DNA of 64,000 bases from Hawksworthiomyces lignivorus (lineage: Eukaryota > Ascomycota > Sordariomycetes > Ophiostomatales > Ophiostomataceae), in NCBI GenBank assembly GCA_002917075.1, contig NTMA01000026.1:372001-436000 (forward strand), in the 5' to 3' direction. Numbering within the stretch: the stretch's first letter is position 1; each line of letters starts with the position of its first letter. The notes beneath the pieces are model-generated. The model was given only the letters and a program-made list of their open reading frames with translations, ran no database searches and had not been told where the DNA came from. The position numbers were made by a program, and so were the translations under genes. This document shows, piece by piece, positions 32,858 through 43,884 of the stretch.

Positions 32858-35800
32858 CTAAATTTCAATCATATCAGTGTCCTCATCTGTTGTCGTGCAT
32901 TTTGATGCTCTTCTTTTCACACGTTGGTCAAATTGAGCAAGCACTGCTGTACGATTTTCAACTTCGCTGTCCACGCCCGTCAGCACATTTGCATCACCGG
33001 ATCTGTTGTCTTCACCATCGCTGCTAACTCGCCATTGGAGTGACGGAGCGCTCTGCTGCACGTGCAAGACAGCATAATCGCGCGGTGTCATGCCGGTTTC
33101 GTCCTCGATGGTGCCGTCGGCCCCATGGTCGAGCAGCCACTCCACAGCATCGACCGCTCCGCTGTCGACTGCCCAGTGCAGTGGTGTGCGGCCGGTCTTG
33201 TTGCGTGCATCGATGAAAGCTGGCGGCCGCTGAGGGTTTGAGGGGAACAGCAACTCGTGGAGACACGCAGGCTGGTTCATGTTGGCTGCCGAGTGCACTG
33301 GTAAGCTGCCGTTAGTTAGCTGGCAGTCTAGGTCAGCGCCAAATTCGTCTAGGAGCGCTGCCAGGAGGTCTGGCCGCCCGGATCGGGCTGCCTTGTGCAG
33401 GGGCCGCCAGCCCTCGACGTTGCCGGCCGGGGCATTTACGTCTGCGCCATATTCTGAGATGAGCACGCGCATGGCTGCGATGGTGCTGGCACTATCGTGA
33501 CCGGCGCACCGGATGAGCGTGTGTAGGGGCGGTTCGTCATGCTCGTCTAGGTGGCTGTGCCGGTGTGGGTCGGCGCCCGCCGCAAGGAGAGCACGTATAA
33601 CATCGACAGCTTCGCCGTATTTCTCCTCCTGTCTTCCCTTTTCATCAGTGCGACAGTCCTCTCCTATCGTCGAGTCTACCTCAAATTGTTCTTTCTCATT
33701 TATCATATCGGCTTTGTCGCTTCTGCGATTGCCGACATTCATGCAAGCCGCCGCCAACATGGTTGTGTCTGTTCCGTATGGATGGCTGACGCCATTAGCG
33801 TCAGCACCAAAGGCTAGCAGCTCTTCCACAACGCGGAGCGAGCCGCCTTGGATCGCCCAAAAAAGCGAATTGTCAGTAAATTCTCGAGATGCACCGCTTG
33901 CGGCAGAATTTGTTGCCTCTCCGGTGCCGTTATTTGGCTTCTCGAGGCTAGAAGAAACACGAATTGATACCTTGGCTTGTAGTTTAGCGCCAGCTCCAAG
34001 TAGCAGGCAAACAATGGCCAAATTTGACTGATATGCAGCCATGCTTAAAGGCGTCCATGGTTCATCCCCTTCGAATGGGGTGTGGATGCCATGATGTTTA
34101 CACGCTGGAGGAATTTGATTTGGATCGGCCCCATGCGCCAAAAGACAGCTCACGATGTCTGAACGACCGCTATGAGTAGCAGCCTGCAGCGGCGTGAAAT
34201 AAACACAATTCTTGCTGTCATGGTCGTAGTAGTGCTCGGGGCGAGACGTAAGGTGCACACTGGCACCAGCGATCAAGAGGTACACAACTGTCTCGCAGTG
34301 TCCGTTCCATACGGCTGCCTGCAATGGAGTACCGCATTCGCTGGATGCGTTGTTAATATCAGCGTGGCCTTCTTTTACAAGCAGGCCTACCATGTCGAGG
34401 CGTGGAGAGGATGCAGCCTGGACCAGGGGAGGAAGGCAGCCGCTGGCGCTTTTGTTGACGTCAGCGCCGTGCTTCACAAAAAGGGCAACAATCTCAGGCT
34501 TGTCATCTGCCACAGCCTCGCAGATAAGATACGTTTTCCGTCCAGCCTCTGTGGTTAGGGGCATATTGAAGTCAACGACACCGCTTCCTACAATTTGTTC
34601 AACAAGACTCCTTTCCCCGTTCCTGTACGCCTCGATGATGACTTTTCCTAAGTCGCTGTGCTCCTTCAGCTTCCAGGGATCTAACTGGAGATCTTCTTCG
34701 GTTTTATATTGTCGTGTTGTTTCTTTTTCTTTGGCAGTGGTCGCCAGTATATTTTCGATTAAGTCGTTGTAGCCCAGCTGTGATGCGCAGCTGATAGCCC
34801 ACGAGGGCATGTAGACGGCAAAGAGGGCCAACACCTGCTGAACATTCGTCTGTGTCAGCCTCAGGGGGGCTTTGAAAGGCTGTTTGCCGAAGACTGTATA
34901 AAAGCTCGAGTGGATTATGCCTTTTTTCGTCTTCGGGAGGATAATCTCCATACACTCGGTAAAGCCATGGTAAGCCGCCACCGCCAGGGGATAGGGATGT
35001 GGGCTCTTGCTGTAGAACCTGTTTGGATCGGCTCCGGCCTCCACCAGGTGTCGCACAACATCTACGTAGTTGTTACGGCACGCCAGCATCAGCGGTGAGC
35101 TCTCCATCTTGTATCCTAGCCCGTTTGGTAATGCTTTGTACTGCAACAAGAGAGCGACCATGTCTGCATGACCTGCTGCCGCAGCTGCCCGCAGTGGCTC
35201 TTGGAATAATCCGCCACCGCCCAAGGGGTTGGCGCCAGCCTCCAAGAGCAGCCGGGCGGTACCAGTATGTCCATAATATGCCGCAGCCTGCAGGCAGCTT
35301 TTGTGTGTGTCCCCCGTCACAGCAGGGTCAGCACCGGCCGCAAGCAGCAGTTGCACCAGAGCCTCCAGCCCAACAGAGCTGGCGTAATACAGTGGCGCGG
35401 GAAACTCCTGGCGCTCGGGGTTTGGGTTTCGCCAGGGCTTGCCCGGGTCGTAGAGGCGACACCAGTTCTTGTAGTGTCCCTCGTCGCCTGTTCGTATGCC
35501 CACCAGATCCGCAGCCATTCTCGTCAGCAAATCGTCCCGTGCGTGTGTTTCCGAGCGGGCAAAATGATGAGTCCAGAGTTCTGCCGCAACGCGCGCCAGC
35601 GGACGATCTTCCAACAACACTTCCGTTGCTGGACTGTCCAGTGCAAGCAAGTAATGTAGCAACGTTTTTGCAACATGAGCATGGACAGAGGAAGCGTCTT
35701 GGATTGCGGTGAGGGATGGTGGCAGGTTTTCACCATCGTTCAAAAAATCGGCTACAAAAGACTTTGACAGAATGTACTCCTTCACCGTGTAGTGTGCAAG

Positions 35801-37915
35801 GCTCAGCTCCGTCGTAGGCTCCGCGCTGGAGCCGCCGGCTGGGCTTGGCTTCGTGATTGTCCTGACCAGCGTCGTGCACATCGACGAGATGTCGCTGAGA
35901 TCGGGAACGCGCAAGTCTTCGTCAAAGGTGTATTTGCCGTCGCGACTGTAGCTCTCGTCGTCGTCCAAGTCTACCGCCAAGATGTCTGCGGCCGCACGGA
36001 TATCGACAGGGCTCGGTGACACAGCCAGCCAGAGCAGAATGCGGATGGCATACGCGCGGTGGAGCTCGTCGACGCTGCCGAGCGTACGCCTGTACGTCTC
36101 TGACAGAGATTGTGGCAGGGCAGTCAAGGCCTGGCGGACTTGCCGAATAGTCACGCATTTTTGCAGCATACCCAGCTGGCAGTCAGCCCAGCGGAACATG
36201 CCGCGGGCGCCCTGGGAAAGGGACGCGTGGATCTCGCGTCGAAGCTGCGGCGGCCAGCGGCGAAGCTTGGGGTGCGTGTCGAGCTGCTGGCGTATGAATG
36301 CGTCAATGTCGGAATCCACCTTGTTTGCTTCGGCAATCATAACTAAGCTGCTGCTGCTGCTCGCTGTGCTCCCGCCATGGAAAAGTGTACTGATTTCGGG
36401 TGTGTGGCGACTTGTCAGAAAGATGCGCAGTTTGCCGCCACCACTGGTCGACGAGGACGGCGGAAGCAAAGCCTGGTTCCAAGAGAGAATTTCGCTGAGA
36501 TATTGAACCAAGACTTCTTGGTTGGTACATTCGTCCAGTGCATCCAGTACAATGTAGATGTCCTCCTCGTCACCGATGGCCTGCTTGATGAGGCTTCGAA
36601 GCGTCGCAAGGACATCCTCAGCCGACGGCTCTGCTGCTTCGCCAGAGACAGAAGTGATATTTCTGTTTGTCATTAAGACTGGGATTTGGTCATAGGAGAA
36701 ATATTTATTGTTTGGTGTTGGCCTGAAATAGTTTGCGGCGAAATTGACAACGCTGGGCGGCAAAGTCTCTCTACCAGCAACCAGCTGCGAGACCAGCGAG
36801 CGCAACATCGTCTCCGGCCGAGAGATGGCTTCATTCCCAAAGTCGAAATAAAAGTACGCCAAAGAACTAGCCGTTCCTTTGAATGACTGTCGAGTGTCGC
36901 AAAGCTGGGCTTTCTGGATATGGTCGATGACACTGGACGCAAGCACAGATTTACCACTACCGGGGATGCCATGCAGCCAAATGCAAGGCAGAGATGCTGG
37001 TTCTTTTTCTCCAATTTTTGGGCCATCTTGCAGCCAAGTGAGAAATTCATCGCTCTCGAGAAGCCAGCGTGACGTTCCCGGGGCTCGTCGACTGCAGTTA
37101 TCGCGGTGCTTGGCGGTCATGTCACAAGGAGGTGCCAGCCACTCCACGATAAGCTCTCGCCGCTTGCGTAGCCGCGACTCTTCTGCAGCCTTCGCAGATT
37201 CCTGTCTTGCAGCTTCTTCTTGAGCAAGCTGGGTGGCTTGCGTATTGCGGATGTCCTGGGTCGTGCGGTGGATGTCGAGCACGGCGCTGGCTGTGTCGGT
37301 GGTCAGGGCAAGCTCAATCACACTGCGTAGACGATGGATCTGCTCCAGCGCCCGAAGAATGTCCCCTTCCTGCAGCGGCCACAGAAGCATTAGCGCGATG
37401 CCAAGTAACTTTCGGTGGGCCTGCTGCTGCTGCTGCTGCTGCTGCTGTTTCCATACTTTCATGGGCTTTCGCAACCGCTCTTCGACGCTCTCAAGTTCTA
37501 CCAGGCACTGAGAGAGCAGACCATCTGTGTTCCCAACAAGCCCTGCGAGGGCTGGAAGCAGCGTAAAATGGTCATTTGAAGTCACCTCTAAACTCTCCAA
37601 TGTAGATTTTTTATCGGCGACATATTTGGCTGTATTGTGATCCAGTGAAGTGGCTTCCTCATAACCGGGAAGCCCCCCAGTCTTGTCATCGAATGTCCGG
37701 CTGTCGTACTCGATCCAATCTTGCTGCTCGCTATCTAGTAATTGAAGAAGCCGTTCAACAATGTTACGCAACGACTGCACTTCGCTAAGGAGCCGAACGA
37801 CGTCTTTCTTTGCGCCCTTGACCCCTCGTCGATAATCATAGCACAAAGAAATGATGCTGCCGCTGATTTGAACCACAGCGATAAGACTGGCCGTGATGCT
37901 CAAAGGGTCCGCCAT
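32858..37915 (-). CDS. NLR-like STAND protein: HeLo-like N-domain, NACHT NTPase, ankyrin repeats
   Basis: An uninterrupted 1685-residue frame. Residues 1-60 (MADPLSITASLIAVVQISGS...) match the fungal STAND N-terminal HeLo-like domain (PF17111 type). A polyglutamine run of nine sits near residue 160. The NACHT domain has a P-loop GIPGSGKS near 316-323 and Walker B VLDALDEC near 455. From about residue 850 to 1640 there are many ankyrin repeats (patterns such as GHTGTARLLLEAGANP and GRTPLHWAVDSGAVDAVEWLLDHGAD). Fungal NLRs of this layout act in non-self recognition and programmed cell death; the ligand is unknown. The single-exon form and GC-rich coding sequence contrast with the intron-rich cluster on its right-hand side of the genome map. 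Ends before AT-rich DNA on both sides. Confidence 0.93.
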   Translation of the reverse strand: MADPLSITASLIAVVQISGSIISLCYDYRRGVKGAKKDVVRLLSEVQSLRNIVERLLQLLDSEQQDWIEYDSRTFDDKTGGLPGYEEATSLDHNTAKYVADKKSTLESLEVTSNDHFTLLPALAGLVGNTDGLLSQCLVELESVEERLRKPMKVWKQQQQQQQQQAHRKLLGIALMLLWPLQEGDILRALEQIHRLRSVIELALTTDTASAVLDIHRTTQDIRNTQATQLAQEEAARQESAKAAEESRLRKRRELIVEWLAPPCDMTAKHRDNCSRRAPGTSRWLLESDEFLTWLQDGPKIGEKEPASLPCIWLHGIPGSGKSVLASSVIDHIQKAQLCDTRQSFKGTASSLAYFYFDFGNEAISRPETMLRSLVSQLVAGRETLPPSVVNFAANYFRPTPNNKYFSYDQIPVLMTNRNITSVSGEAAEPSAEDVLATLRSLIKQAIGDEEDIYIVLDALDECTNQEVLVQYLSEILSWNQALLPPSSSTSGGGKLRIFLTSRHTPEISTLFHGGSTASSSSSLVMIAEANKVDSDIDAFIRQQLDTHPKLRRWPPQLRREIHASLSQGARGMFRWADCQLGMLQKCVTIRQVRQALTALPQSLSETYRRTLGSVDELHRAYAIRILLWLAVSPSPVDIRAAADILAVDLDDDESYSRDGKYTFDEDLRVPDLSDISSMCTTLVRTITKPSPAGGSSAEPTTELSLAHYTVKEYILSKSFVADFLNDGENLPPSLTAIQDASSVHAHVAKTLLHYLLALDSPATEVLLEDRPLARVAAELWTHHFARSETHARDDLLTRMAADLVGIRTGDEGHYKNWCRLYDPGKPWRNPNPERQEFPAPLYYASSVGLEALVQLLLAAGADPAVTGDTHKSCLQAAAYYGHTGTARLLLEAGANPLGGGGLFQEPLRAAAAAGHADMVALLLQYKALPNGLGYKMESSPLMLACRNNYVDVVRHLVEAGADPNRFYSKSPHPYPLAVAAYHGFTECMEIILPKTKKGIIHSSFYTVFGKQPFKAPLRLTQTNVQQVLALFAVYMPSWAISCASQLGYNDLIENILATTAKEKETTRQYKTEEDLQLDPWKLKEHSDLGKVIIEAYRNGERSLVEQIVGSGVVDFNMPLTTEAGRKTYLICEAVADDKPEIVALFVKHGADVNKSASGCLPPLVQAASSPRLDMVGLLVKEGHADINNASSECGTPLQAAVWNGHCETVVYLLIAGASVHLTSRPEHYYDHDSKNCVYFTPLQAATHSGRSDIVSCLLAHGADPNQIPPACKHHGIHTPFEGDEPWTPLSMAAYQSNLAIVCLLLGAGAKLQAKVSIRVSSSLEKPNNGTGEATNSAASGASREFTDNSLFWAIQGGSLRVVEELLAFGADANGVSHPYGTDTTMLAAACMNVGNRRSDKADMINEKEQFEVDSTIGEDCRTDEKGRQEEKYGEAVDVIRALLAAGADPHRHSHLDEHDEPPLHTLIRCAGHDSASTIAAMRVLISEYGADVNAPAGNVEGWRPLHKAARSGRPDLLAALLDEFGADLDCQLTNGSLPVHSAANMNQPACLHELLFPSNPQRPPAFIDARNKTGRTPLHWAVDSGAVDAVEWLLDHGADGTIEDETGMTPRDYAVLHVQQSAPSLQWRVSSDGEDNRSGDANVLTGVDSEVENRTAVLAQFDQRVKRRASKCTTTDEDTDMIEI

Positions 37916-38486
37916 TGTTGAAAAAAAGAGAGATCTATGTTGAAAATCGTTCTGAATACCAGGAGAGCCTTCATTTTCGCACTTTCTTTGAAGGAAACCA
38001 GATGTTGCAAATATTTATTCAACAAGACGATACAAAGTACCGCTGTTGTTAAGTTGCCGTCAGGTGAAGTGGCTCAGCCACATTTCATGCAATAATGGCG
38101 CATTTGGCTGAGGGGAAATGATGCTGGTATGCATGTCCCTTTGCAGATATCCGCACTGGCAAATCAGATTGCCTCCGCGCCATCCATTATTTCAATCCTC
38201 GGATGCAGGAGTGAGGCCTCTGGAAATAGCTTGAAAATCAAATTGCAAGAATCATTGCCTGAACACGGCTGTGCAGCCTTACGTGGCGGAAAGAGAACAG
38301 GAATTCACATTGTCCATGAGAATTTCATGTACAGTGTTAATTCTATTGTATGGTCATTGGATTTCTGCAGAGCTGCAAGCAAATGGGCTCCGTAATTTAT
38401 TATGACCATCAAATAGGTGTGTCGTTTTGAAATGTCTTACCCCAGCACCTGATGAGTAGTAGATTTGGCTGCCTAAAGGTTTGTAG
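37916..38486. promoter_or_regulatory. NLR upstream region
   Basis: 571 bp between the NLR start and the 3' end of the flavin monooxygenase. No coding frame with features; an 88-codon frame at 38129-38395 is unremarkable. Presumed to hold the NLR promoter. Confidence 0.4.
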
Positions 38487-40498
38487 CTAATTTGGTATTG
38501 GGTGCGCGCTGCTCGGCACGCCAGCTTTCCACTGGTAGGTTGCCGCCACATGCTCATCCAGGGGGTACTTTTGACCTTTTTTCCCATAGAAATTCTCTCG
38601 GTATGTTCCACTAGGAACTACATAGTCGTCCCAGAATAAGCCGCGGCGCTGCAGTTCGGGAAGCAGCAGTTCAATGATATCTTTAAACGATTGAGGGAAA
38701 AGAGCGTAGGCCTGTATGCTGTGGTCAGAACCTGTGATAACGGATAAGATTGGACATAAGAGGCCACAAGATAATGGAAATCTTACGAAGTTAAAGCCGT
38801 CAACATCTGCCTCAGCCACCCATGTCTCTAAGCCGTCAGCTACCTGGCTGGCAGTCCCAACCAAGATGGGGCCGTTGCCGCCTATGCTGACGTGTTCCGC
38901 GACGGTATGCTTGGTCCATTTTGAATTGGTTGGCGAGAATCGAGCATATCCTTCGACGGTAGACCTACTCTTGTCAGATGAAATATATTTGGGTCATAGA
39001 TGGAAGAGGTGGCAGGGAAGCGAAGTGAATAGACGGAAAAAAATGAATTCCAATAAGAAATTCGAGAACCACTCACCGAACGGCATTGCTCTCTACTTGC
39101 CGCAGCTCTTCTTCATCACCATACTGGTTCAGGTCAATGCCAGTCCAGCCGCCGAAGAGAGCCAATGCGCCCTCCAGCGACGCATACTGCCGGTAGTCCT
39201 TGAGCTTGGCCTGGGCCTCTTCCTCCGTGCGGCCGAGAATCGGCGTCACCAGCGCCAGGACTTTGATATGGGCGGGATCGCGCCCAAACTGGTCTTTGGC
39301 CGCTTGCCGCACTTCAGCAATGTTCTTGGCGCACACGGCTGGCGCGTGGGCTGACACAAAGATGGCCTCGGCGTGCTGCGCAGCAAACTGCTTGCCTGAC
39401 CGCGAGGTGCCAGCCTGTAGTAAGAGGGGCGTGCGCTGCGGGCTCGGCTGAACGATGTGCGGGCCAGGCACGGTAAAGTACTTGCCCTTGTGGTGGATGG
39501 GGCGCACGAGCGCCGGGTCCGTGTAGATGCCGCGGGCGCGGTCGAGCTGGACGGCATCATCGCGCCAGGAGGACTGGAACAGCTTGTATAAGACCTTGAC
39601 ATACTCCTCGGCCTGGGCATACCGGTCGTCGTGCTGGAGTGGACATGTAAGCAGTGTGATAATCTCGCGTGCGGGGATGGCTTGCGGTGGGTTTCAACAT
39701 ACAGCTGGCTGTTCGGCCCGGCCTAAGTTGCGGGCCGCCGAGTCGAGGTAGCTGGTCACAATCTGGCTCCTCTTTAGCAAATAATAATAATAATAATAAT
39801 AAAGTCACGACTTTTGCAGTTGATTCATGGTTTGAAAAGAGCTCACATTCCACCCTAGTCTATGTTAAGTGTTAGATAAGATTAACCTGGTTGCGCAATA
39901 TCACTTCGGGAATAATCAGACTTACCGGCCTTTACTCAAATGATCGATTGTCGAGAGCCTTCTTGCGAGGTGATACGGCTGCTCATAGGTCGTCGAGACC
40001 GTCACGCCAAAGCCAATGCTCTTGGTCGCTGCCGCCATTGCCGAGACCACGGCCAGGGGCTCGGTTACGGGCCACTGCGCACCTGATATGACCGCCGGAT
40101 CCAGGGATTGCTTGTACACATCGTAGCCCCCTGGTCAAAGGAATAGTTGGATGTCAGCCGGATTAAAAAATACATAGAGGCCTCTACACGAGGACAAGAA
40201 CTTTACCTAGGACATCCGCGATGAATATCCCGTGGAACTTTGCCTCTTCGAGCAGTTTGGCTAGCTCGACCCAGTGGTCCACGTCCGTAAAGCGCCATGA
40301 CTGGTCATCAGGATGGCGCCAGAGGCCCGGAGATTGGTGACCGCTACCTACACGTAGGGCGGGTCAAGATTTGTCAAAAGAGATTCCTGCAGATAAAGTA
40401 GGGGACTTTATTGGGATGGGGGAAAACCAACACATTTCGACAAATGCATTCACAATAAGGCGTTTCTTGACGCCATTATTGCCATTTTGGGACGCCAT
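38487..40498 (-). CDS. FMN-dependent (luciferase-like) monooxygenase, NtaA/SnaA/DszA family
   Basis: Class C flavin monooxygenase using reduced FMN to oxidise amines, sulfur compounds or other organics. Eight exons: 40432-40498, 40207-40347, 39926-40130, 39847-39859, 39703-39762, 39077-39633, 38787-38964 and 38487-38711. Start MASQNGNNGVKKRLIVNAFV; then SGHQSPGLWRHP, FHGIFIADVLGGYDVY, HLARRLSTIDHLSKGR, LGWN, VTSYLDSAARNLG, HDDRYAQAEEYVKVLYK, LLLQAGTSRSGKQFAA and GLFWDDYVVPSGTYREN. The fourth exon is a 13-nt microexon encoding the invariant (R)LGWN. An (ATT)n microsatellite lies in the following intron near 39777-39802. A supplier of reduced FMN is not encoded nearby. Divergent from the zinc-type reductase at 41.1 kb. 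Confidence 0.92.
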
Positions 40499-41135
40499 GG
40501 TTGGAGGCTGATCAGAGCAGGGGACTACACCTTAACGGTAATGGTGGAAATGGGACGAGTCAACTCCAGATGCTTTCTGCAGACAGAATCAATTGATCTT
40601 AGTTCAGGGCCAAACGGCCTGATTGATAACCCCCGGCATCCAGAGTCCAGCCTCCGGTGACGGAGCCGAAGAAGGACACACGTTGCAACATAGCGCAATC
40701 GCCGTGCCGATGGCGTGGGTGTGGGATGTGCTAGCCGGATGCTTCTCAGTGGGACGCCTGGGGAGAGGGGGCAGGCGATCCCAAACAGATAAAGTAATGC
40801 TGGTGTGAGATCGGTAGGTGTGGGAGTCCGTTTGTGCTTTGGCTGCTTTTGTAAGTCAGTGTGGCCCTGGAGACTCATTCGGTGGCTCGGCATTAAGCCA
40901 TTCCTCCTGCTGATGTCGCCATCGTTGTCAACGAAACAAAATTGCATCTTGCAGAGGCAGCAGAACATAAGTAAGCCGACAATTAGCAATTGGCAGGTCT
41001 TCTGTGCAGGATGTCCAAAATGAAGACAATCGAACCATACCTGCAAAAATGGGCGGTTTTCTGGCCATATTTGGGAGAAAAGGAAAACGGAAGGCCATAG
41101 TAGAGGTGCAACCGTTGCCCACCAAGACGAGAGCC
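40499..41135. promoter_or_regulatory. Divergent promoter of FMN monooxygenase and MDR reductase
   Basis: A 637-bp interval between divergent starts. A 223-codon minus frame (40525-41196) crosses it but overlaps the reductase's start, has no domain and is rejected as coding. No recognised binding sites. Confidence 0.4.
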
Positions 41136-42614
41136 ATGTCGACAGTACAGCCCGTGGTCCCAGACACTCAGAAAGTCTTGCTACTACATGCCCCAAAAGA
41201 AAAATACCAAGTAGCGGAAGATTACCCTGTCCCTATCTTCCAGCTCGACCGAGAGGTGCTGGTTCGGACGGTAGCCATCGGCCTCAACCCCATCGACTGG
41301 AAAGCTCCGTGAGTTTTGGGAATTTATTATGTTTTCGTGGCAATAAATTTTTTTTCCCCTTTTTTTTCTGTGAAGCGTACTTATTAACATTGTCGTGACT
41401 ACAGAGATTTCAATTTTGGGATTCCCGAACTGCCATACATTTCGGGCCGTGAGTTGACGGGGGAGGTGGTCAAGCTCAACAATGGCGCATCACGAATAGC
41501 TGTCGGTGATCGAGTAAGTTGCAACAGAGGCAATTTTTATTTTATTTTTCTGGGGCAAAAGCAGAATTTAAGGTCTTGTGTTTTGTACTCTTGGCTAACG
41601 TGGATCAGGTTCTTGCCATCTCAACTGACTACCGCGACCTGCGTAAGGGGGCATACCAGGAGCATGTTATCGCTTGGGACTTTAATACGGTCAGGTTACC
41701 GAGGCATCTCTCCTACGCAGACGGCGCAACACTTGGCGTGGCATTCGTCGCAGCGGCTCTATCATTGGGAGTCTGCATTGGCCTCGATTTCTCCAGCATC
41801 GAGGGTGGGCCCGATCTGTTCGACCTCGTTCGGCAAGTTCCCCCAGAAGATCTGCCAAAGGACGTGAGGCATGAATGCTTGGATAATATCGCAAGCCATG
41901 AAAGAGCACAAGCCGGCGACTGGCTGGCTGTGTGGGGTGGTACGTATTTCATAGTAGTGCTCCTCCTAGCATGAAAGTATTCATATTTTGTTTGCTTGCT
42001 AATCGGTTCAACAAGGCTCCGGGACGTCAGCAAACTTGGCCATACAATTGGCAAAACTGGCTGGCCTGAAAGTTGTTACGATTGTCGACAAGGCCAAGCA
42101 CGGGCTGTGGCTCACGAACCACCAGGCCCTTCGCGCCGATCTGCTGGTCGACAGTCACGATCCGCAACGAGCAGTCGATATCATTGTTGGCAACCTAGGC
42201 GATAAGCTACGTTTTGGCTTCGACACCCGGGGACGCGATTCTGCAGCATGGCTGCTCAAGGCGTTGTCTCCAGATGTGCACTCTTCCAGCCAGCCAGGTG
42301 GCCCTCCGTCACCGCCCGAGACACCATCTGATCCCTCCCGCCGACCGTCCCACTTGGTCGGCTTGACCGGCTTGCCGAAGCAGACGCCACCAGAGGGTTC
42401 TGTCTTCCATACAGTCCCCATCAAACTATTTCACGAAGTGCCAGCCATTGGAGAAGCGCTCTCAGCCTGGCTGGAGAGACTGCTGGAAAAACAACTGATC
42501 GTTCCTCCCGAAATTATTGCTACAGAAACAGGCCTTGAAAACATCAATTCTGCGTTAGACAGGATGAGAAACGGGGAAATCAGCGGCGGCAAACTCGTCG
42601 TTAATTTGGCATAG
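41136..42614 (+). CDS. Medium-chain dehydrogenase/reductase (zinc-type ADH / trans-enoyl reductase-like)
   Basis: NAD(P)H-dependent MDR-family oxidoreductase. Exons are 41136-41308, 41405-41513, 41609-41939 and 42016-42614. Start MSTVQPVVPDTQKV; a longer in-frame start at 41049 is possible. The GroES-like domain has VAIGLNPIDWKAPDFNFG, SGRELTGEVV and GAYQEHVIA; the cofactor motif is WGGSGTSANLAIQLAK, restored by splicing at 41939/42016. The structural-zinc Cys cluster is absent, as in the fungal quinone/enoyl reductase-like branch. The C-terminus ends GKLVVNLA, typical for the family. About 400 residues, slightly long because of an acidic insertion (about VPPEDLPKDVRHE) before the Rossmann domain. 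Divergent from the FMN monooxygenase; co-regulation is possible. Confidence 0.9.
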
Positions 42615-42792
42615 ACGAATGATTTAATGAAAAAAGAATCATACACAGAAGCATTTAGAATTTATTCAACTGTACTACATCTGATCTGGGGAGTTTCAAA
42701 CAGCCGACCACAGTAGTGTACTCTCGTCTTGTATATCAACAACATCAGCTATTGCGTATCTTTCTATTTTTACTTTTTTGGCTTATTGAATA

Positions 42793-43394
42793 TCAGGTTT
42801 CAGTCTTCCCAGAAATTTTCTCCTCGCCTGAATTGTCGGCCTCTTCGGGGTCTCTAGATGCCGCGACTGCCGGTGCCGGGTCTTCCGCCGTCGCCGTCAC
42901 CGTAGAGCCAAAGTGCTGCAAAACGAGCCACACTGGAAACAGGGAAAGGCCCCACAAGAGGAAGTTGAAGTAGACGCCACCCACTTCAGCAAACAGTGTG
43001 AGAGAGGTGAGGCCGTAGCTCAGGGCCTGCCATGCGGACTCGGTTCCACGGAGCAGTGCCGCATACCGGACGATCTCGGCCGGGTCGCTGGCGAGGTTGT
43101 GGATGATGAAGTACCTGATTCGTCAGAAAATAGAGGAAGCAGTCGCAGTGAATTCTACCAGATACTCACAAGAAAAGGTAATTGATCTGGAAGCCAATTG
43201 TAAGAAGCACAAAGACGCCAAAAGCGGCACCAAATCCGCTGCTTGACCAGTCGTAGGTCGGATGTGTCTTGTGAAATTTGGCGACATTGACAGTGGCCCA
43301 AATCCACCAAGCACCTTGCAGCACAACAATAACGAAGAATGAGGAGCGAGTTCGTAGTCTCAGAGGCACCTTTGTGCGGTCAAGCCAGTACTAA
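42793..43394 (-). pseudogene. 5'-truncated relic of an UNC93-like (DUF895) membrane transporter
   Basis: Two joined pieces encode only the C-terminal part, about 160 residues, of an UNC93-like MFS protein: WLDRTKVPLRLRTRSSFFV, QGAWWIWATV, then GFQINYLFL / YFIIHNLASDPAEIVRYAAL after a GTGAGT-CAG intron, and GTESAWQALSYGL, ending in an acidic tail and stop at 42793. A possible acceptor (TTTTAG) lies just upstream of TACTGG near 43394. The next 490 bp up to SSZ1 holds a poly(T) run and no frame that could encode the missing roughly 300 residues. The visible portion is not frame-damaged, so the 5' loss is probably a deletion. An unannotated distant exon cannot be fully excluded. Confidence 0.7.
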
Positions 43395-43884
43395 AATTTT
43401 GATTAGTTACTTGGGTTTATTTTTGCCATTGCTTTCTTTTGGCTGTTTTTTTTTTTTTTTTTTGTTTTGTTTTGTTTTTACTGGGAAGTCGGCTGGCAAC
43501 AAGTCGGGCCTGCGGGCAGACAGTGTTCGAATACGATTGTATATATAATAACTATACAGTATAATAATACCTTTTACCAATGCGAATAGGTGCATCTAGG
43601 AATTGGGAGCACGTGCTTCCTTTTGGAGAGTCATGCGAGAGAAAAGAAGCGACAGAATGGGGACAGAGCCGTATTGCCAAAGTCTATTGCATTTGCCACG
43701 TCTTCTATCTATGCTAGGCCGCGTGAGCCCCTTTTTTCCTCCGGTCCGCCTTATCAACACCCCATTTTAAGATCCGTGTGTCTCTTTAATATATTTTGCC
43801 AAAGATGAACCAAAACAGAAGCTGAAAGAGGCCGTCCTCTCTCTTCCTCTCTCTCCCCTAAATTCTCCTCGCTCTGCCTTTCCT

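Noticed and set aside
37421..37450. CTG repeat tract as a possible regulatory microsatellite
   Set aside because: It is the antisense of the CAG codons for the NLR polyglutamine run and is explained by coding sequence.
40525..41196. 223-codon minus-strand open frame in the divergent promoter
   Set aside because: Overlaps the start of the reductase gene, has an irregular composition and no domain.
41940..42015. GTGCTCCTCCTAG in the reductase intron as another cluster motif
   Set aside because: Only part of the reverse-complement motif matches (AGGAGGAGCAC) and it lies inside an intron outside the cluster.
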